A stretch of DNA of 64,000 nucleotides from CAWBLP01 sp963789495 (GTDB taxonomy: Bacteria; Pseudomonadota; Alphaproteobacteria; Acetobacterales; Acetobacteraceae), in NCBI GenBank assembly GCA_963789495.1, contig CAWBLP010000031.1, positions 124,001-188,000 on the forward strand. The letters are read 5' to 3'. Numbering within the stretch: position 1 is the first letter of the stretch; every line of letters starts with the position of its first letter. The translations under genes and the position numbers were made by a program. The notes below the pieces were generated by a model. The model did no database searches, was not told the origin of the DNA, and saw only the letters and a list, made by a program, of their open reading frames with translations. Shown here in pieces: positions 9,859-18,998 of this stretch.

Positions 9859-11694
9859 GTGCAGCCATCCGCCAGCCAGCTCCTGCCTGCCGTCATCGAT
9901 GCGGTTTCGGAAGCCGGACGGATGCTCGCTGCCGAATTCGTCCGCCCCGACGGCCCCCGCTTTGCCGACCACGTAACGGCACCGGTGGACCACGAGATCG
10001 AGCTGTTCCTGCGCACCCGCCTGATCGCAGCCTTGCCTGCACGGTTCATCGGCGAGGAAGCCGGCATAGTCGATGGACCTGACAGCGGCTTGTGCTGGGT
10101 GGTCGATCCGCATGACGGCACACGGGCGTTTCTGGAAGGGCGCCGCGGCAGCGCGGTGTCGGTGGCGCTGCTACGCGACGGAGTCCCGGTGCTGGGCGTG
10201 GTCTATGCGCCGCTGAGCCCGGATCGTGGTCCCGACCTGATCGCCTGGGCCGAAGGCGTGCAGATCACACGCAACGGTACGGCCGTGACCAGCGATCTGC
10301 GCCAGCGGCAGCTCAGCAGCGGGAACGTGGTGTTCCTCAACCATGGCGCCTGGCAACGGCCGATCTGGAACGGCGCCGCCGTGGCGCCGGCACGCTTCAT
10401 GCCACTGCCGTCGATCGCATATCGCCTGGCCCGGGTCGCGGTCGGCGATGGGGTTGCCACCGTTACGCTGCGCCCGGTCAACGCCCTGGATATTGCCGCC
10501 GGCCATGCGATTCTCACCGCCGCCGGCGGCGTCCTGGTGGCGGAAGACGGGGTACCCGTTACCTATACGGTGCAGGGCGCGAGCCGACCCTCTGCCTGTT
10601 TTGGAGGCGCCCCAGCCGCAGTGGACGCACTGCGCACCCGCGCCTGGCGCGGCAGCACCGAGCCCCGGCGCGCCCCGCGGGTCACGCTGGACTGGCCCCG
10701 CGTAGCGGACGAACGCCGGTTGGATCGCGCCATAGGCTGCCTTCTGGGTCAGGTGGTCGGCGATGCTTTGGGCGGGCAGGTGGAGTTCTCCGCCGCCCGC
10801 GACACCACCATGTCGTGGCCGGAGGGGGTGCGCGACATGCGGGACGGCGGCGTTTGGCGGAAGCTCGCCGGCCAGCCGACAGATGATTCCGAACTCGCTC
10901 TGGCACTGGGGCGCACCCTGGTCGGGCAGCAACACTACGACGAGCAACAGATCGCCGAAGCCTATACGCGGTGGTTCGTCTCCGCCCCGTTCGATTGCGG
11001 TGTCACCACGCGTCGGGCTCTGACCGCGGCAGCCATGGCGCCGGGGCGCCGCGCCGAGGCCGCCCTGGGCGCGGCGGACCGGGTCAGCCAGAGCAATGGG
11101 TCGCTGATGCGGGTGGCGCCGATCGCCTTATGGGCCGGCGATCCTGGGCTGGCCGCCGCCAGCGCCATCAGTGATTCGCGACTGACCCACCCCCACCCGA
11201 TCTGCGCGATTGCCTGCGGCGCCTATGTGGCCGCCATCGCGGTGGCACTGGATGGTGCCGATCGGGCCGCCATGCTGCAGGCTGCGATGGCGGTCGCAAC
11301 CGAAGGCGGCGCGGACGGCGCACCAGTGGCGGAGGTATTGCGATTCGCCGAGGCGGGAACGGCGCCGCGCAGCCTGGAACGCGATATCGGATGGGTGCTG
11401 CTGGCGCTGCACAACGCGTTCTTCCTGCTGGCGAGCGGAGAAACGGTGGAATCGGCGTTGATCCGCACCTCCAGCGCGGGCGGGGATGCCGATACCAACG
11501 GCGCGATCGCCGGCGCCTTGCTGGGCGCGGCTGACGGAAGGGCAGGCTTTCCGGCACGCTGGGTGCTGCCGGTGCTGACCTGCCGCGCGGAGGCGGGACT
11601 GAGCGTGCCGCGGCCACGGCCGGAGGAATACTGGCCGGACGACCTGGCAGATTTGGCCGAGGCCTTGCTTCTCACCCGGCCTCCACGCCAATAA
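9859..11694 (+). CDS. Inositol-monophosphatase-like / ADP-ribosylglycohydrolase fusion
   Basis: One 611-residue frame joins two enzymes. Residues 1 to about 245 are an IMPase-fold phosphatase with all three metal motifs: GEEAG at 65, DPHDGT with Asp83, and LDIAAGHAILTAAGG near 212. Residues about 280-611 are an ADP-ribosylglycohydrolase with the first metal cluster TDDS at 341-344, the SNGSLMR and THPHP segments, and the C-terminal metal cluster GGDADTN with Asp543 and Asp545. Both active sites look intact. The GTG start has AGAGGA about 6 bp upstream. The fusion suggests sequential removal of phosphate and ADP-ribose, for example on a phosphorylated ADP-ribose compound; that is inference. 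A 2OG oxygenase gene follows after a short tandem repeat. Confidence 0.9.
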   Translation: MQPSASQLLPAVIDAVSEAGRMLAAEFVRPDGPRFADHVTAPVDHEIELFLRTRLIAALPARFIGEEAGIVDGPDSGLCWVVDPHDGTRAFLEGRRGSAVSVALLRDGVPVLGVVYAPLSPDRGPDLIAWAEGVQITRNGTAVTSDLRQRQLSSGNVVFLNHGAWQRPIWNGAAVAPARFMPLPSIAYRLARVAVGDGVATVTLRPVNALDIAAGHAILTAAGGVLVAEDGVPVTYTVQGASRPSACFGGAPAAVDALRTRAWRGSTEPRRAPRVTLDWPRVADERRLDRAIGCLLGQVVGDALGGQVEFSAARDTTMSWPEGVRDMRDGGVWRKLAGQPTDDSELALALGRTLVGQQHYDEQQIAEAYTRWFVSAPFDCGVTTRRALTAAAMAPGRRAEAALGAADRVSQSNGSLMRVAPIALWAGDPGLAAASAISDSRLTHPHPICAIACGAYVAAIAVALDGADRAAMLQAAMAVATEGGADGAPVAEVLRFAEAGTAPRSLERDIGWVLLALHNAFFLLASGETVESALIRTSSAGGDADTNGAIAGALLGAADGRAGFPARWVLPVLTCRAEAGLSVPRPRPEEYWPDDLADLAEALLLTRPPRQ

Positions 11695-11737
11695 ATCCCA
11701 GTGCGCCAAATCCCGGTGCGCCAAATCCCAGTGCGCC
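11693..11737. repeat. Three tandem 15-bp repeats
   Basis: Three head-to-tail copies of AAATCCCAGTGCGCC (the middle copy has G for A at position 8) start inside the stop codon of the phosphatase/ARH fusion gene and fill most of the gap before the oxygenase gene. Function unknown; they could arise by slippage. Confidence 0.9.
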
Positions 11738-11785
11738 CGCATCCGGTTGCCAGCATCGGTGCGGCATCGGCGGCAGGAGGCCCCA

Positions 11786-12418
11786 ATGATCGAACTCGAC
11801 TACGCCGCACTGGACGCTACGCCTGTGGCCACGGACCCGTTCCCCCATGTCGTGGTTCGCCACTTCGTGCCACACGCTGCCCTGCGGTCCGTGCTCGCTG
11901 ACCTGCCGCCACTGAGTTCCCGCGGTTCCTTCCCGATCGACGCTGTCGCGCTGGGTCCGGCTGCCCAGGCGCTGATGCAGCAGATGGAGGGCGACCGGCT
12001 GCGCCAGATCATTGCCGACAAGTTTGGTCTGGACCTGGCGGACGCCCCCACGATGGTGACACTGCGCGGCATGACCGGGGAACGTGACGGCCGGATTCAT
12101 CGCGACTCGACTGCCAAGCGGGTCACCGTGCTGCTGTATCTGAATCAAGCGCAGGACTCCTGGGCGCGCCAGGAAGGGTGTTTGCGCCTGTTGCGGTCGC
12201 CGGACGACCTGGAGAATTACGCAGTTGAAGTGCCGCCGGTGGACGGAACCCTGCTGGTCTTTCCCAATGGCGAGAGGAGCTGGCATGGGCATCGCACCTT
12301 TGCCGGACGCCGCTACAGCGTGCAGCTCAACTACATGACGACGGATGCCAAGGCGCGTAGCGAACTGCGGCGGCATCGCTGGTCGGCGCTGATCAAGCGG
12401 CTGACCCGGGCGGCCTGA
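11786..12418 (+). CDS. 2-oxoglutarate/Fe(II)-dependent oxygenase
   Basis: A 210-residue protein of the prolyl-4-hydroxylase-like 2OG-Fe(II) oxygenase superfamily. The iron-binding triad is visible: His and Asp in RIHRDS (about residues 108-111) and the distal His in SWHGHRTF, with the following Arg (FAGRRYSVQ) in the position that binds the 2-oxoglutarate carboxylate. The start is fixed by a perfect AGGAGG 5 bp before the ATG; the longer in-frame version from 11747 is not needed. It lies about 90 bp behind the phosphatase/ARH fusion and may be cotranscribed. The substrate is unknown; such small enzymes often hydroxylate a protein side chain or a small molecule. Confidence 0.85.
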   Translation: MIELDYAALDATPVATDPFPHVVVRHFVPHAALRSVLADLPPLSSRGSFPIDAVALGPAAQALMQQMEGDRLRQIIADKFGLDLADAPTMVTLRGMTGERDGRIHRDSTAKRVTVLLYLNQAQDSWARQEGCLRLLRSPDDLENYAVEVPPVDGTLLVFPNGERSWHGHRTFAGRRYSVQLNYMTTDAKARSELRRHRWSALIKRLTRAA

Positions 12419-12482
12419 GCGTCGGGGCGTTGCTCCGGGCCTTTGCCGCACCCCACGACCAGCGCAGCCCCGCGACACGGGC

Positions 12483-13598
12483 CTAGCGCGCCGCCAGGTG
12501 CCAGGACTCTGCCAGGGCGCGGGCCACCGCCATGGAATGGACCACCTGCCAGGTCTCATTGAGATGGTCCGGCGTGTCGAAGAACGCCGCGCGCGGATAG
12601 CGGCTGCGGTTCGGCAGTTCCAGGAAACCGGCGCCGTGGCCGCGATAGAGCTCACGGATCGTGGCGAGCGTCGCGTCCGGCATCGGCGAATCGGCGAACT
12701 CGGTGGGCAGCCCGCCGGTCACCCGCACGCCATGTGCCCGTGCCCATTCGCGGAACCCCAGGATCAGCCGCGTGCCGTAGCCGTCGCGGATCGCTGCGGC
12801 ATCAACATGCTGCGGCGTGGCCTCCGCCAGCACGCCGCGACTCGCCTCTGCCAGCGCCTCGGTGTGGCCGACGTGGTCGCCCCAGACGTTCATCTCCCCG
12901 ACCGTCGCGGCACGCGGGTCGTGGAACCGGGCGGCGACCAGCGCCATCTCCAGCGGGGCCATCACGGCATCGCGCAGATCGGCCGCAAACAGCGCCCCGG
13001 CCCAGCGATCCGGCGCCAGCCGCAGCAACGTCGCACGGTCATGGCGCAGCATGATGGCGGCATCCGGCCCGGTCATGGTGGCGGCGCGGCTGCGCACATA
13101 CTGGGCCTCCTCCATCGGCAGATAGACCTCGTCGCCCGGCCGGAGCAGCGGCTTCCAGCGGGCGAACAGATAGTCGAGGCCAATTCCCACCGCGACGCCG
13201 CCATTGACGCAGGAGCGGTGCAGGATCGGCTCCATGGTCTGGCAGCGATGCGAATACGGACCGTTGGAGCCGGCCAGGATCACCAGTTTCGGCCCGTGCA
13301 GGGCGGCGCCGCGCGCGAGCTTCACCGCGATCTCATGGCGTAGCAGACCGCGCGACAGGGGTCGGTCCAGCACGCTGGCGAACAGCCCCACATACAGCAG
13401 CAGTGAGGTCAGACAGGCGGCCAGGAGACGGAGCAGAGGCGCATGCCCGCCCGCTCCCAATTTCGATGGGCCGCTCCCCGGCCTGCTTGAGCCATGCCCC
13501 GTCGTGGCGGCGACCGGGCGCTCCGCCGCATCAGCACCGGGGGCACCCGCAGGCGGAGTCCGATCCGACGACGACGCGAACAGCAGGTCCGGGTGCAT
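12483..13598 (-). CDS. SGNH/AlgX-like periplasmic acyltransferase partner (membrane-anchored)
   Basis: A 371-residue protein with one membrane segment near residues 52-74 after a Pro/Gly/Ala-rich cytoplasmic N-terminus, then a periplasmic domain. The domain shows features of SGNH hydrolases: a GSNG block after a hydrophobic strand (LVILAGSNGPYS) and a C-terminal DHLNE segment at the usual Asp-x-x-His position. The canonical GDS serine block is replaced by GSN, as in AlgJ/AlgX-type O-acetylation partners. The frame is open much further upstream, but the ATG at 13598 lies 11 bp behind the stop of the MBOAT gene, which argues for translational coupling. The pair probably O-acylates an exported polysaccharide or envelope component; no polysaccharide polymerase is adjacent. 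Confidence 0.75.
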   Translation of the reverse strand: MHPDLLFASSSDRTPPAGAPGADAAERPVAATTGHGSSRPGSGPSKLGAGGHAPLLRLLAACLTSLLLYVGLFASVLDRPLSRGLLRHEIAVKLARGAALHGPKLVILAGSNGPYSHRCQTMEPILHRSCVNGGVAVGIGLDYLFARWKPLLRPGDEVYLPMEEAQYVRSRAATMTGPDAAIMLRHDRATLLRLAPDRWAGALFAADLRDAVMAPLEMALVAARFHDPRAATVGEMNVWGDHVGHTEALAEASRGVLAEATPQHVDAAAIRDGYGTRLILGFREWARAHGVRVTGGLPTEFADSPMPDATLATIRELYRGHGAGFLELPNRSRYPRAAFFDTPDHLNETWQVVHSMAVARALAESWHLAAR

Positions 13599-13609
13599 CG
13601 CCTGGCCGC

Positions 13610-15067
13610 TCAGAACCGGAAATACAGAAACGGCACGACGTGCGGCGCGAAGAACAGCGCCTGCACGCTGAAGGCGAAGCTGCCGGCCAGCGCCCAATGC
13701 CGCGCGCGGTCGGTCATTTCCTGCACGGACGGGGCGAGCAGCACGATCGCCCAGCCCAGGACCAGGCAGGCGGTGACCTCCGGGAAGCTCAGCGTGCGCG
13801 CGTCGCCGAGGAACGGCAGCACCGGCACCGGTGTCGCGATCGCGGCGAGCGGTGGCACGGCGTGCACGATCATCTGCGGCAGCAGGCTGCCGTTCAGCCC
13901 GGCCATGGCGCGCAGCATGGACCAGGCGGTGTCCAGCCCGTCTGCCCGAAACGGCACCCAGGCCACGACCACGGCGAGCAGGGTCAGTCCCTGCGAGACC
14001 AACCCGGGCAGCCGCGCCCGCCACAGCGTCTGCACCACCAGGAACAGCCCGTGCAGCCCGCCCCACAGCACGAAATTCCACCCGGCGCCGTGCCACAGGC
14101 CGCACAGCAGCATCGTCGTCATCAGGTTCGCCACATGGCGGGGCGGACCGCAGCGGCTGCCGCCCAGCGGGATATAGACGTAGTCGCGCAGGAACCAGCC
14201 GAGGGTGATATGCCAGCGGCGCCAGAATTCCCCGATATTGCGCGCCTGGTACGGGCTGGCGAAATTCTCCGGGAAGTGCACGTTCATCATCCGCGCCAGC
14301 CCGATCGCCATATCGGAATAGCCGGAAAAATCGAAGTAGATCTGCAGGCTGTAGGCGAGCGTGGCGTACCAGGCCTCGAACAGGCTCAGCGTGTCGCCGT
14401 GGGCCGCGGCGTTGAAGCCGACATCGGCGAAGTTGCCGAAGGTGTCGCCGAGGACGAGTTTCTTGGCCAGGCCGAGCAGGAAGAGGAGCAGGCCGGCGGC
14501 GATGGCTTCGGCGCGCGGGATGGCGAAGGCCGGGGCGGTGAGCTGCGGGATGATGTCGCGCGGGCGGACGATCGGGCCGGCGATGAGATGCGGGAAGAAG
14601 GCGACGAAGGCGGCGTAATGCAGCAGGTCGCAGTCGGCGCATTCGCCGCGGGCGCGACCGACCAGGAACATGATCTGCTGGAAGGTGAAGAAGCTGATCG
14701 CGAGCGGCAGGAAGATGCGCAGCCCGGTAGCCTGGGGGGCGACGCTGTGCAGCAGGAAGTCGGCATATTTGAACCAGCCCAGCAGACACAGGTTGAAAGC
14801 GATGCCGGCGATCAGCCAGGCGCGGCGTCGCCCGGGGTCATCGCGTCGGGCCAGGTCGCGCAGCCGGCACGACACGGCGTAGTTGGTGAGGATCGAGCCG
14901 ACCAGCAGCAGTACCAGCGGCGGCTTCCACCAGCCGTAGAAGAACAGGCTCGCGGCCAGCAGCCCGCGCAAGGCCCAGACCACCCCGGCCTGGCGACCGA
15001 GGAGGAAGAATCCCGCCAGGCAGACCGGCAGGAAGCCCAGCACGAATGCCTGCGACTGGAACAACAT
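13610..15067 (-). CDS. MBOAT family membrane-bound O-acyltransferase (AlgI/DltB-like)
   Basis: A 485-residue multi-span membrane protein with about ten hydrophobic segments. MBOAT hallmarks are visible: the YFDFSGYSDMAIGLARMM block, FWRRWHITLGWFLRDYVYIPLGG, and the catalytic histidine in LCGLWHGAGWNF. The family moves acyl groups from the cytoplasm across the membrane to an extracytoplasmic acceptor. The length matches AlgI (about 500). It heads a two-gene operon with the SGNH-like gene, which would complete the transfer in the periplasm. The ATG at 15067 begins MLFQSQAFVLGFLPV, typical of the family N-terminus. Confidence 0.92.
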   Translation of the reverse strand: MLFQSQAFVLGFLPVCLAGFFLLGRQAGVVWALRGLLAASLFFYGWWKPPLVLLLVGSILTNYAVSCRLRDLARRDDPGRRRAWLIAGIAFNLCLLGWFKYADFLLHSVAPQATGLRIFLPLAISFFTFQQIMFLVGRARGECADCDLLHYAAFVAFFPHLIAGPIVRPRDIIPQLTAPAFAIPRAEAIAAGLLLFLLGLAKKLVLGDTFGNFADVGFNAAAHGDTLSLFEAWYATLAYSLQIYFDFSGYSDMAIGLARMMNVHFPENFASPYQARNIGEFWRRWHITLGWFLRDYVYIPLGGSRCGPPRHVANLMTTMLLCGLWHGAGWNFVLWGGLHGLFLVVQTLWRARLPGLVSQGLTLLAVVVAWVPFRADGLDTAWSMLRAMAGLNGSLLPQMIVHAVPPLAAIATPVPVLPFLGDARTLSFPEVTACLVLGWAIVLLAPSVQEMTDRARHWALAGSFAFSVQALFFAPHVVPFLYFRF

Positions 15068-15166
15068 GGCGCTGGGCGGACTGTGCCAGGGCCGGGATAA
15101 GCAAGTGTGAACGCCGGGGACGGCCCGCGCTGCCGCCGGATGCGCGGCGAAACAGGCCCGACCCGG

Positions 15167-15784
15167 TCAGGCGGAAATGGTGCCTGCCCCGCCTTGCGCG
15201 CGTTGCTCCAGCCGCTGGCGCAGCATGTCGATGCGGTCGCCACCCCAGAACAGCTCGCCGTCCAGCACCATGGTGGGCACGCCGAACACGCCCAGTTCCT
15301 CGGCCTCATTGAGAATCCGGTCGTGTTCCTGCCGGCCCGGACCGTCCGCATAGGCGGCGAAGGCATCGGCCGATCCACCCAGTTCGGCGATCAGCGCCTG
15401 CATCTGGTCCGGCGCGTCCAGGTCCAGCGCGCGCGCCCAGAACCGTGCAAACACCGTCTCATGATAGGCGGGGAAGAACCCGTGACGCTGCGCGAACAGC
15501 ATCCCCACGCTGGCCAGGTAGCCGTTGAAGACGCGCTGCGGCCCTTTCAGCACCAGGCCCTGCGCATTGGCGTAGCGGCGCGCGTCCATGTACGAGTAGC
15601 GCACGCGGCGCCATTGATGCGGCGACCGCGCCTCCATTGCGCCCAGGTAGTCGGCGATGCGCAGCGTGTAGGGCAGCCATTCCAGCGTCACGCCGTGGCT
15701 CTGCTCCAGCGCGAGCAGCGGCCGGTTGGCGACATAGGCGTAGGGGCTCTTGTAGTCGGTATAGACGCGGACACAGGGTTGCAT
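15167..15784 (-). CDS. DsbA-family / 2-hydroxychromene-2-carboxylate isomerase-like protein
   Basis: A 205-residue thioredoxin-fold protein of the DsbA/kappa-class glutathione transferase group. The N-terminal strand is followed by YKSPYAYVA, where DsbA has CxxC; a Ser-Pro at this place is typical of HCCA isomerases and kappa GSTs, so it is not a thiol oxidase. The C-terminal GVFGVPTMVLDGELFWGGDRI segment with its cis-proline is diagnostic of the family. It lies 20 bp downstream of the acyl-CoA synthetase gene on the same strand and is probably cotranscribed, which fits a glutathione-dependent step in breakdown of an aromatic or related acid. Substrate unknown. Confidence 0.85.
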   Translation of the reverse strand: MQPCVRVYTDYKSPYAYVANRPLLALEQSHGVTLEWLPYTLRIADYLGAMEARSPHQWRRVRYSYMDARRYANAQGLVLKGPQRVFNGYLASVGMLFAQRHGFFPAYHETVFARFWARALDLDAPDQMQALIAELGGSADAFAAYADGPGRQEHDRILNEAEELGVFGVPTMVLDGELFWGGDRIDMLRQRLEQRAQGGAGTISA

Positions 15785-15804
15785 CGGCGGGTCGGTTCCT
15801 CCGG

Positions 15805-17502
15805 TCAGAGACGGTCGCGGCGGATCACGATGCCGGCCTGCGCGCGATCCCAGGTGTCCGGGGTGATCCCCTGCCCGCGCAGCACGTGCTTCTGCACCTT
15901 CTCGGTCGGCGTCTTCGGCAGCGCGTCCACGATCCGCACATAGCGCGGCACCATGTAATGCGGCACCCGGTCGCGCAGATGCGCCACGATGTCGGCCGGC
16001 GCGAGCACGCGGCCGGACACCGGCGCCACCACCACCATCACCTCATCCTCGGTATATTCGCTCGGCACCGGTACCGCCGCGGCTTCGCGGATATCCGGAT
16101 GGGCCAGCAGCTCCACCTCGATCTCGTAGGAGGAGATATTTTCGCCGCGCCGGCGGATCGCGTCCTTCATCCGGTCGACGAAGGTGAAATCGCCGTCGGC
16201 ATCGCGCAGGAACGCGTCGCCGGTGTGGAACCAGCCATTGCGCCAGGCCTCCGCCGTGGCGACGGGGTTGTTGTGGTAGCCATGCGTCATCGCCCAGGGC
16301 TGCGCTGTGCGCACCACGAGCTGGCCCACCGTGCCGTCCGCCACCGGGCAGTCATGCGCGTCGACCAGCCGCACCTCCACCCCCGGGCGCGGCCGGCCGC
16401 AGATGCCGGGTTTGTCCGGGTTGGCGGCGGACAGCAGCGGCGTGCTGATCTCGGTCATGTTGAACAGGGTGTAGACGTCGGTGCCAAAGCGCTCGCGGAA
16501 CGGCGGCCCGCTCTGCCCCAGCGGCACGATGAACACCATGCGCAGCGTGTGGTCGCGATCGTCCGGCCGCGGCGGCGCCTTCAGCAGGAAGGTGGCCATC
16601 GCGCCGAGCAGGAAGACGACGGTCACCTCCATGCGGCGCACAGAGGCCCAGAATGTGTCGGTGCGGAATGCATCGACCACCGCGATGGAGCTGCCCGAGC
16701 ACAGGCAGACGCTGGCCACGAAGGCGCCGCCGATATGGAAGATCGGCATATGCAGCAGGTGGCGGTCGCCCGGCCGGGTGCAGCTCCAGGTCTCCGGCGC
16801 CGCCGCCGAATAGCTGTGCATGTAGGTGGACAGCACGCCCTTGGACCGGCCGGTGGTGCCGGAGGTGTACATGATCGACTGCAGGTCCCAGGACTCGATC
16901 GGTCGCGCCGGTGCGGGTGCGTCCTCGGCGCGGCCGAACAGAAGGTCGATCGGCAGCACCACCCGGCCGACCGCGCCGGGATCGGGCGCCACCGCGCCAG
17001 GGGAGATACCCGAGGAGATGCCAGGGGAAATGCCAGAGGAGATGCGAGAGGAGATGCCAGAGGAAATGATCCTCGTCAGCGTCGGCGCGGCGATCCCGGC
17101 GACCCGCTCCACCAGGCTTTCATGCACGATCGCGCAGCACGCTCCGGAATCGGCGACCACATGCTCCAGCAGGCTGCCCTTCAGCGCCGGGTTGATCGGC
17201 ACGAACACGGCACCCAGCCAGTTGATCGCGAACAGCGCCTGCACCGCCAGGGCGGCGTTCGGCAGCATCACCAGGACCCGGTCGTCCTGCCGCACGCCGG
17301 CCGCATACAGGCCCGCGGCCGCCACACGCACATGGTGCAGCGTCTCGCGGAAGCTCCAGCGCGCGCCGTCCTCGAACACCGCGTAGGTCGCGTCGGGACG
17401 CTCCCGCGCCTGGCGTTCCAGCGCGTCGCGTATCACGCAGACCTCACGCGGCAGCACGCCATTCGACTGATCCGGCGCCGCGGCCTCGCACTGTGACGTC
17501 AT
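15805..17502 (-). CDS. AMP-forming acyl-CoA synthetase / CoA ligase
   Basis: An ANL-superfamily ligase, 565 residues, activating a carboxylic acid with ATP and CoA. Motifs: P-loop YTSGTTGRSKG, GENISSYEIEVELLAHPDI in the hinge region, and the C-terminal catalytic lysine in PKTPTEKVQKH. The frame extends to 17622, but the ATG at 17502 (MTSQCEAAA) is preceded by GAGGAG and fits the family start. A stretch near residues 146-169 is built from a repeated four-residue unit (ISSG/ISPG/ISSR), encoded by six 12-bp DNA repeats, and is unlike the family; it probably forms a surface loop. Divergent from hisZ; the DsbA-like gene follows. Substrate not predictable. Confidence 0.88.
   Translation of the reverse strand: MTSQCEAAAPDQSNGVLPREVCVIRDALERQARERPDATYAVFEDGARWSFRETLHHVRVAAAGLYAAGVRQDDRVLVMLPNAALAVQALFAINWLGAVFVPINPALKGSLLEHVVADSGACCAIVHESLVERVAGIAAPTLTRIISSGISSRISSGISPGISSGISPGAVAPDPGAVGRVVLPIDLLFGRAEDAPAPARPIESWDLQSIMYTSGTTGRSKGVLSTYMHSYSAAAPETWSCTRPGDRHLLHMPIFHIGGAFVASVCLCSGSSIAVVDAFRTDTFWASVRRMEVTVVFLLGAMATFLLKAPPRPDDRDHTLRMVFIVPLGQSGPPFRERFGTDVYTLFNMTEISTPLLSAANPDKPGICGRPRPGVEVRLVDAHDCPVADGTVGQLVVRTAQPWAMTHGYHNNPVATAEAWRNGWFHTGDAFLRDADGDFTFVDRMKDAIRRRGENISSYEIEVELLAHPDIREAAAVPVPSEYTEDEVMVVVAPVSGRVLAPADIVAHLRDRVPHYMVPRYVRIVDALPKTPTEKVQKHVLRGQGITPDTWDRAQAGIVIRRDRL
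16996..17067 (-). repeat. Six tandem 12-bp repeats inside the acyl-CoA synthetase gene
   Basis: Six consecutive 12-bp units close to GCCAGAGGAGAT (plus strand). Being a multiple of three, the array keeps the reading frame and encodes six tetrapeptides of the type Ile-Ser-Ser/Pro-Gly/Arg. It looks like an in-coding minisatellite that can change copy number without frameshift. Confidence 0.9.
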
Positions 17503-17685
17503 CGGCTCCTCGTCCCGGTCCTTCCCCGGCCGGCGCTGTTCGATCCCCGCCGCCTCACAGCCACGCATCCGGACCGGTTGCGCGGCCGAGGCGTTGATCA
17601 CCCGCCCGCCTGCCGGCGTCAATCACCTGGTACCGCGCGACGGGCTGCGGTTCCAGCGCGACCGAACCTGCTCTAAGAAGCGCGC

Positions 17686-18852
17686 ATGACCGACGACCTG
17701 CCCAACCCGGCCCTGCTGCCGGCTGGCCTGCGCGACCTGCTGCCACCGGATGCGGAGACCGAAGCCTCCGCCGTCGAGGCGCTGATGGGCGTGTTCGCGG
17801 CCCACGGCTACCAGCGGGTGAAGCCGCCGCTGCTGGAATTCGAGGATTCGCTGCTCGCCGGCTCCGGTGCCGCGGTGGCGGAGCAGACCTTCCGGCTGAT
17901 GGACCCGGACAGCCAGCGCATGATGGGGCTGCGCGCCGATACCACGCCGCAGGTGGCGCGCATTGCCACCACCAGGCTGGGCACCGCGCCGCGCCCGCTG
18001 CGCCTGTCCTATGCCGGGCAGTGCCTGCGCGTGCGCGGCACCCAGCTCGCGCCGGACCGCCAGATCGCCCAGGCCGGCATCGAGCTGATCGGCCCGGACA
18101 GTAGCGAAGCCGACGCCGAGATCGTGCTGGTCGGCGCCGAGGCGCTGGCCTCGCTTGGCCTGACCCGGGTCAGTTTCGACCTGACCTTGCCGATGCTGGT
18201 CCCGACCCTGCTGGATGCCGCCGGCATTGCCGGGTCCTCCCGGACATCGCTGGCCCGCGCGCTGGATCGCAAGGACGCCGCTGCGGTGGCGCGGCATGGC
18301 GGACCCCTGGCGCCGGTGCTGACCGAGCTGCTGCTGGCGGCGGGACCCGCGGATCGCGCGCTGGCCGCTTTGCAGACCGCCGCCCTGCCGCCGCTCGCCG
18401 CGACCCTGGCCGGCCGCCTCACCGAGGTGGTGGCCGCGATCCGCGCCCGCGCGCCGGCACTGCGGCTCACCATCGATCCGGTCGAGTTCCGCGGGTTCCG
18501 CTACGAGACCGGGGTGTCGGTCACCATCTACGCGCCGGGTCGCCACGAGGAGCTGGGCCGCGGCGGCCGCTATATCTGCGGCGAGGCGGAGCCCGCCACC
18601 GGCCTGACCCTGTTCCCCGATGCGGCGCTGCGCGCCGCCCCGCCCCGCCAGGCGCGACCCCGCGTGTTCGTGCCGGTCGCGACCGGCACGAACATCACAG
18701 CGCGGTTGCGGTGCGAGGGCTATGCGACCGTCGCGGCCTTGTCCGCCGTGGCCGATCCCGTGTCGGAGGCGCGGCGGCTCGGCTGCACCCATGTCGTGGT
18801 GGATGACGCGGCGGTGGCCCTGGCCCGCCCCCCGGGTCCGGCCCCGGCCTGA
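17686..18852 (+). CDS. hisZ: ATP phosphoribosyltransferase regulatory subunit HisZ
   Basis: A class II histidyl-tRNA synthetase paralogue of 388 residues that lacks the anticodon domain. It pairs with the short form of HisG to catalyse and control the first step of histidine synthesis. The N-terminus LPAGLRDLLPPDAE is the family signature and motif 2-like segments (ADTTPQVARIA, LRLSYAGQCLRV) follow. No hisG lies next to it in this window, so the short HisG must be elsewhere. It is divergent from the acyl-CoA synthetase gene with about 180 bp between the starts. Confidence 0.92.
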   Translation: MTDDLPNPALLPAGLRDLLPPDAETEASAVEALMGVFAAHGYQRVKPPLLEFEDSLLAGSGAAVAEQTFRLMDPDSQRMMGLRADTTPQVARIATTRLGTAPRPLRLSYAGQCLRVRGTQLAPDRQIAQAGIELIGPDSSEADAEIVLVGAEALASLGLTRVSFDLTLPMLVPTLLDAAGIAGSSRTSLARALDRKDAAAVARHGGPLAPVLTELLLAAGPADRALAALQTAALPPLAATLAGRLTEVVAAIRARAPALRLTIDPVEFRGFRYETGVSVTIYAPGRHEELGRGGRYICGEAEPATGLTLFPDAALRAAPPRQARPRVFVPVATGTNITARLRCEGYATVAALSAVADPVSEARRLGCTHVVVDDAAVALARPPGPAPA

Positions 18853-18998
18853 GCTGCTGCGGTGGCGAGGTGTCCCGCCGGCGCGCTGAACTGAGTCGCA
18901 GAGTACTGATCCAATCCGCCGGGGCGCTGAGCTGACCCGCGGGATGGCCGGCGCAGGCTGCGTGCGCGTCGAAGTGGCGGGCGGACACACTCTCCTTC

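Noticed and set aside
12483..14789. One 768-residue minus-strand protein
   Set aside because: Only the part from 13598 downwards has protein features; the upstream part overlaps the MBOAT gene in another frame and is Arg/Pro-rich shadow sequence.
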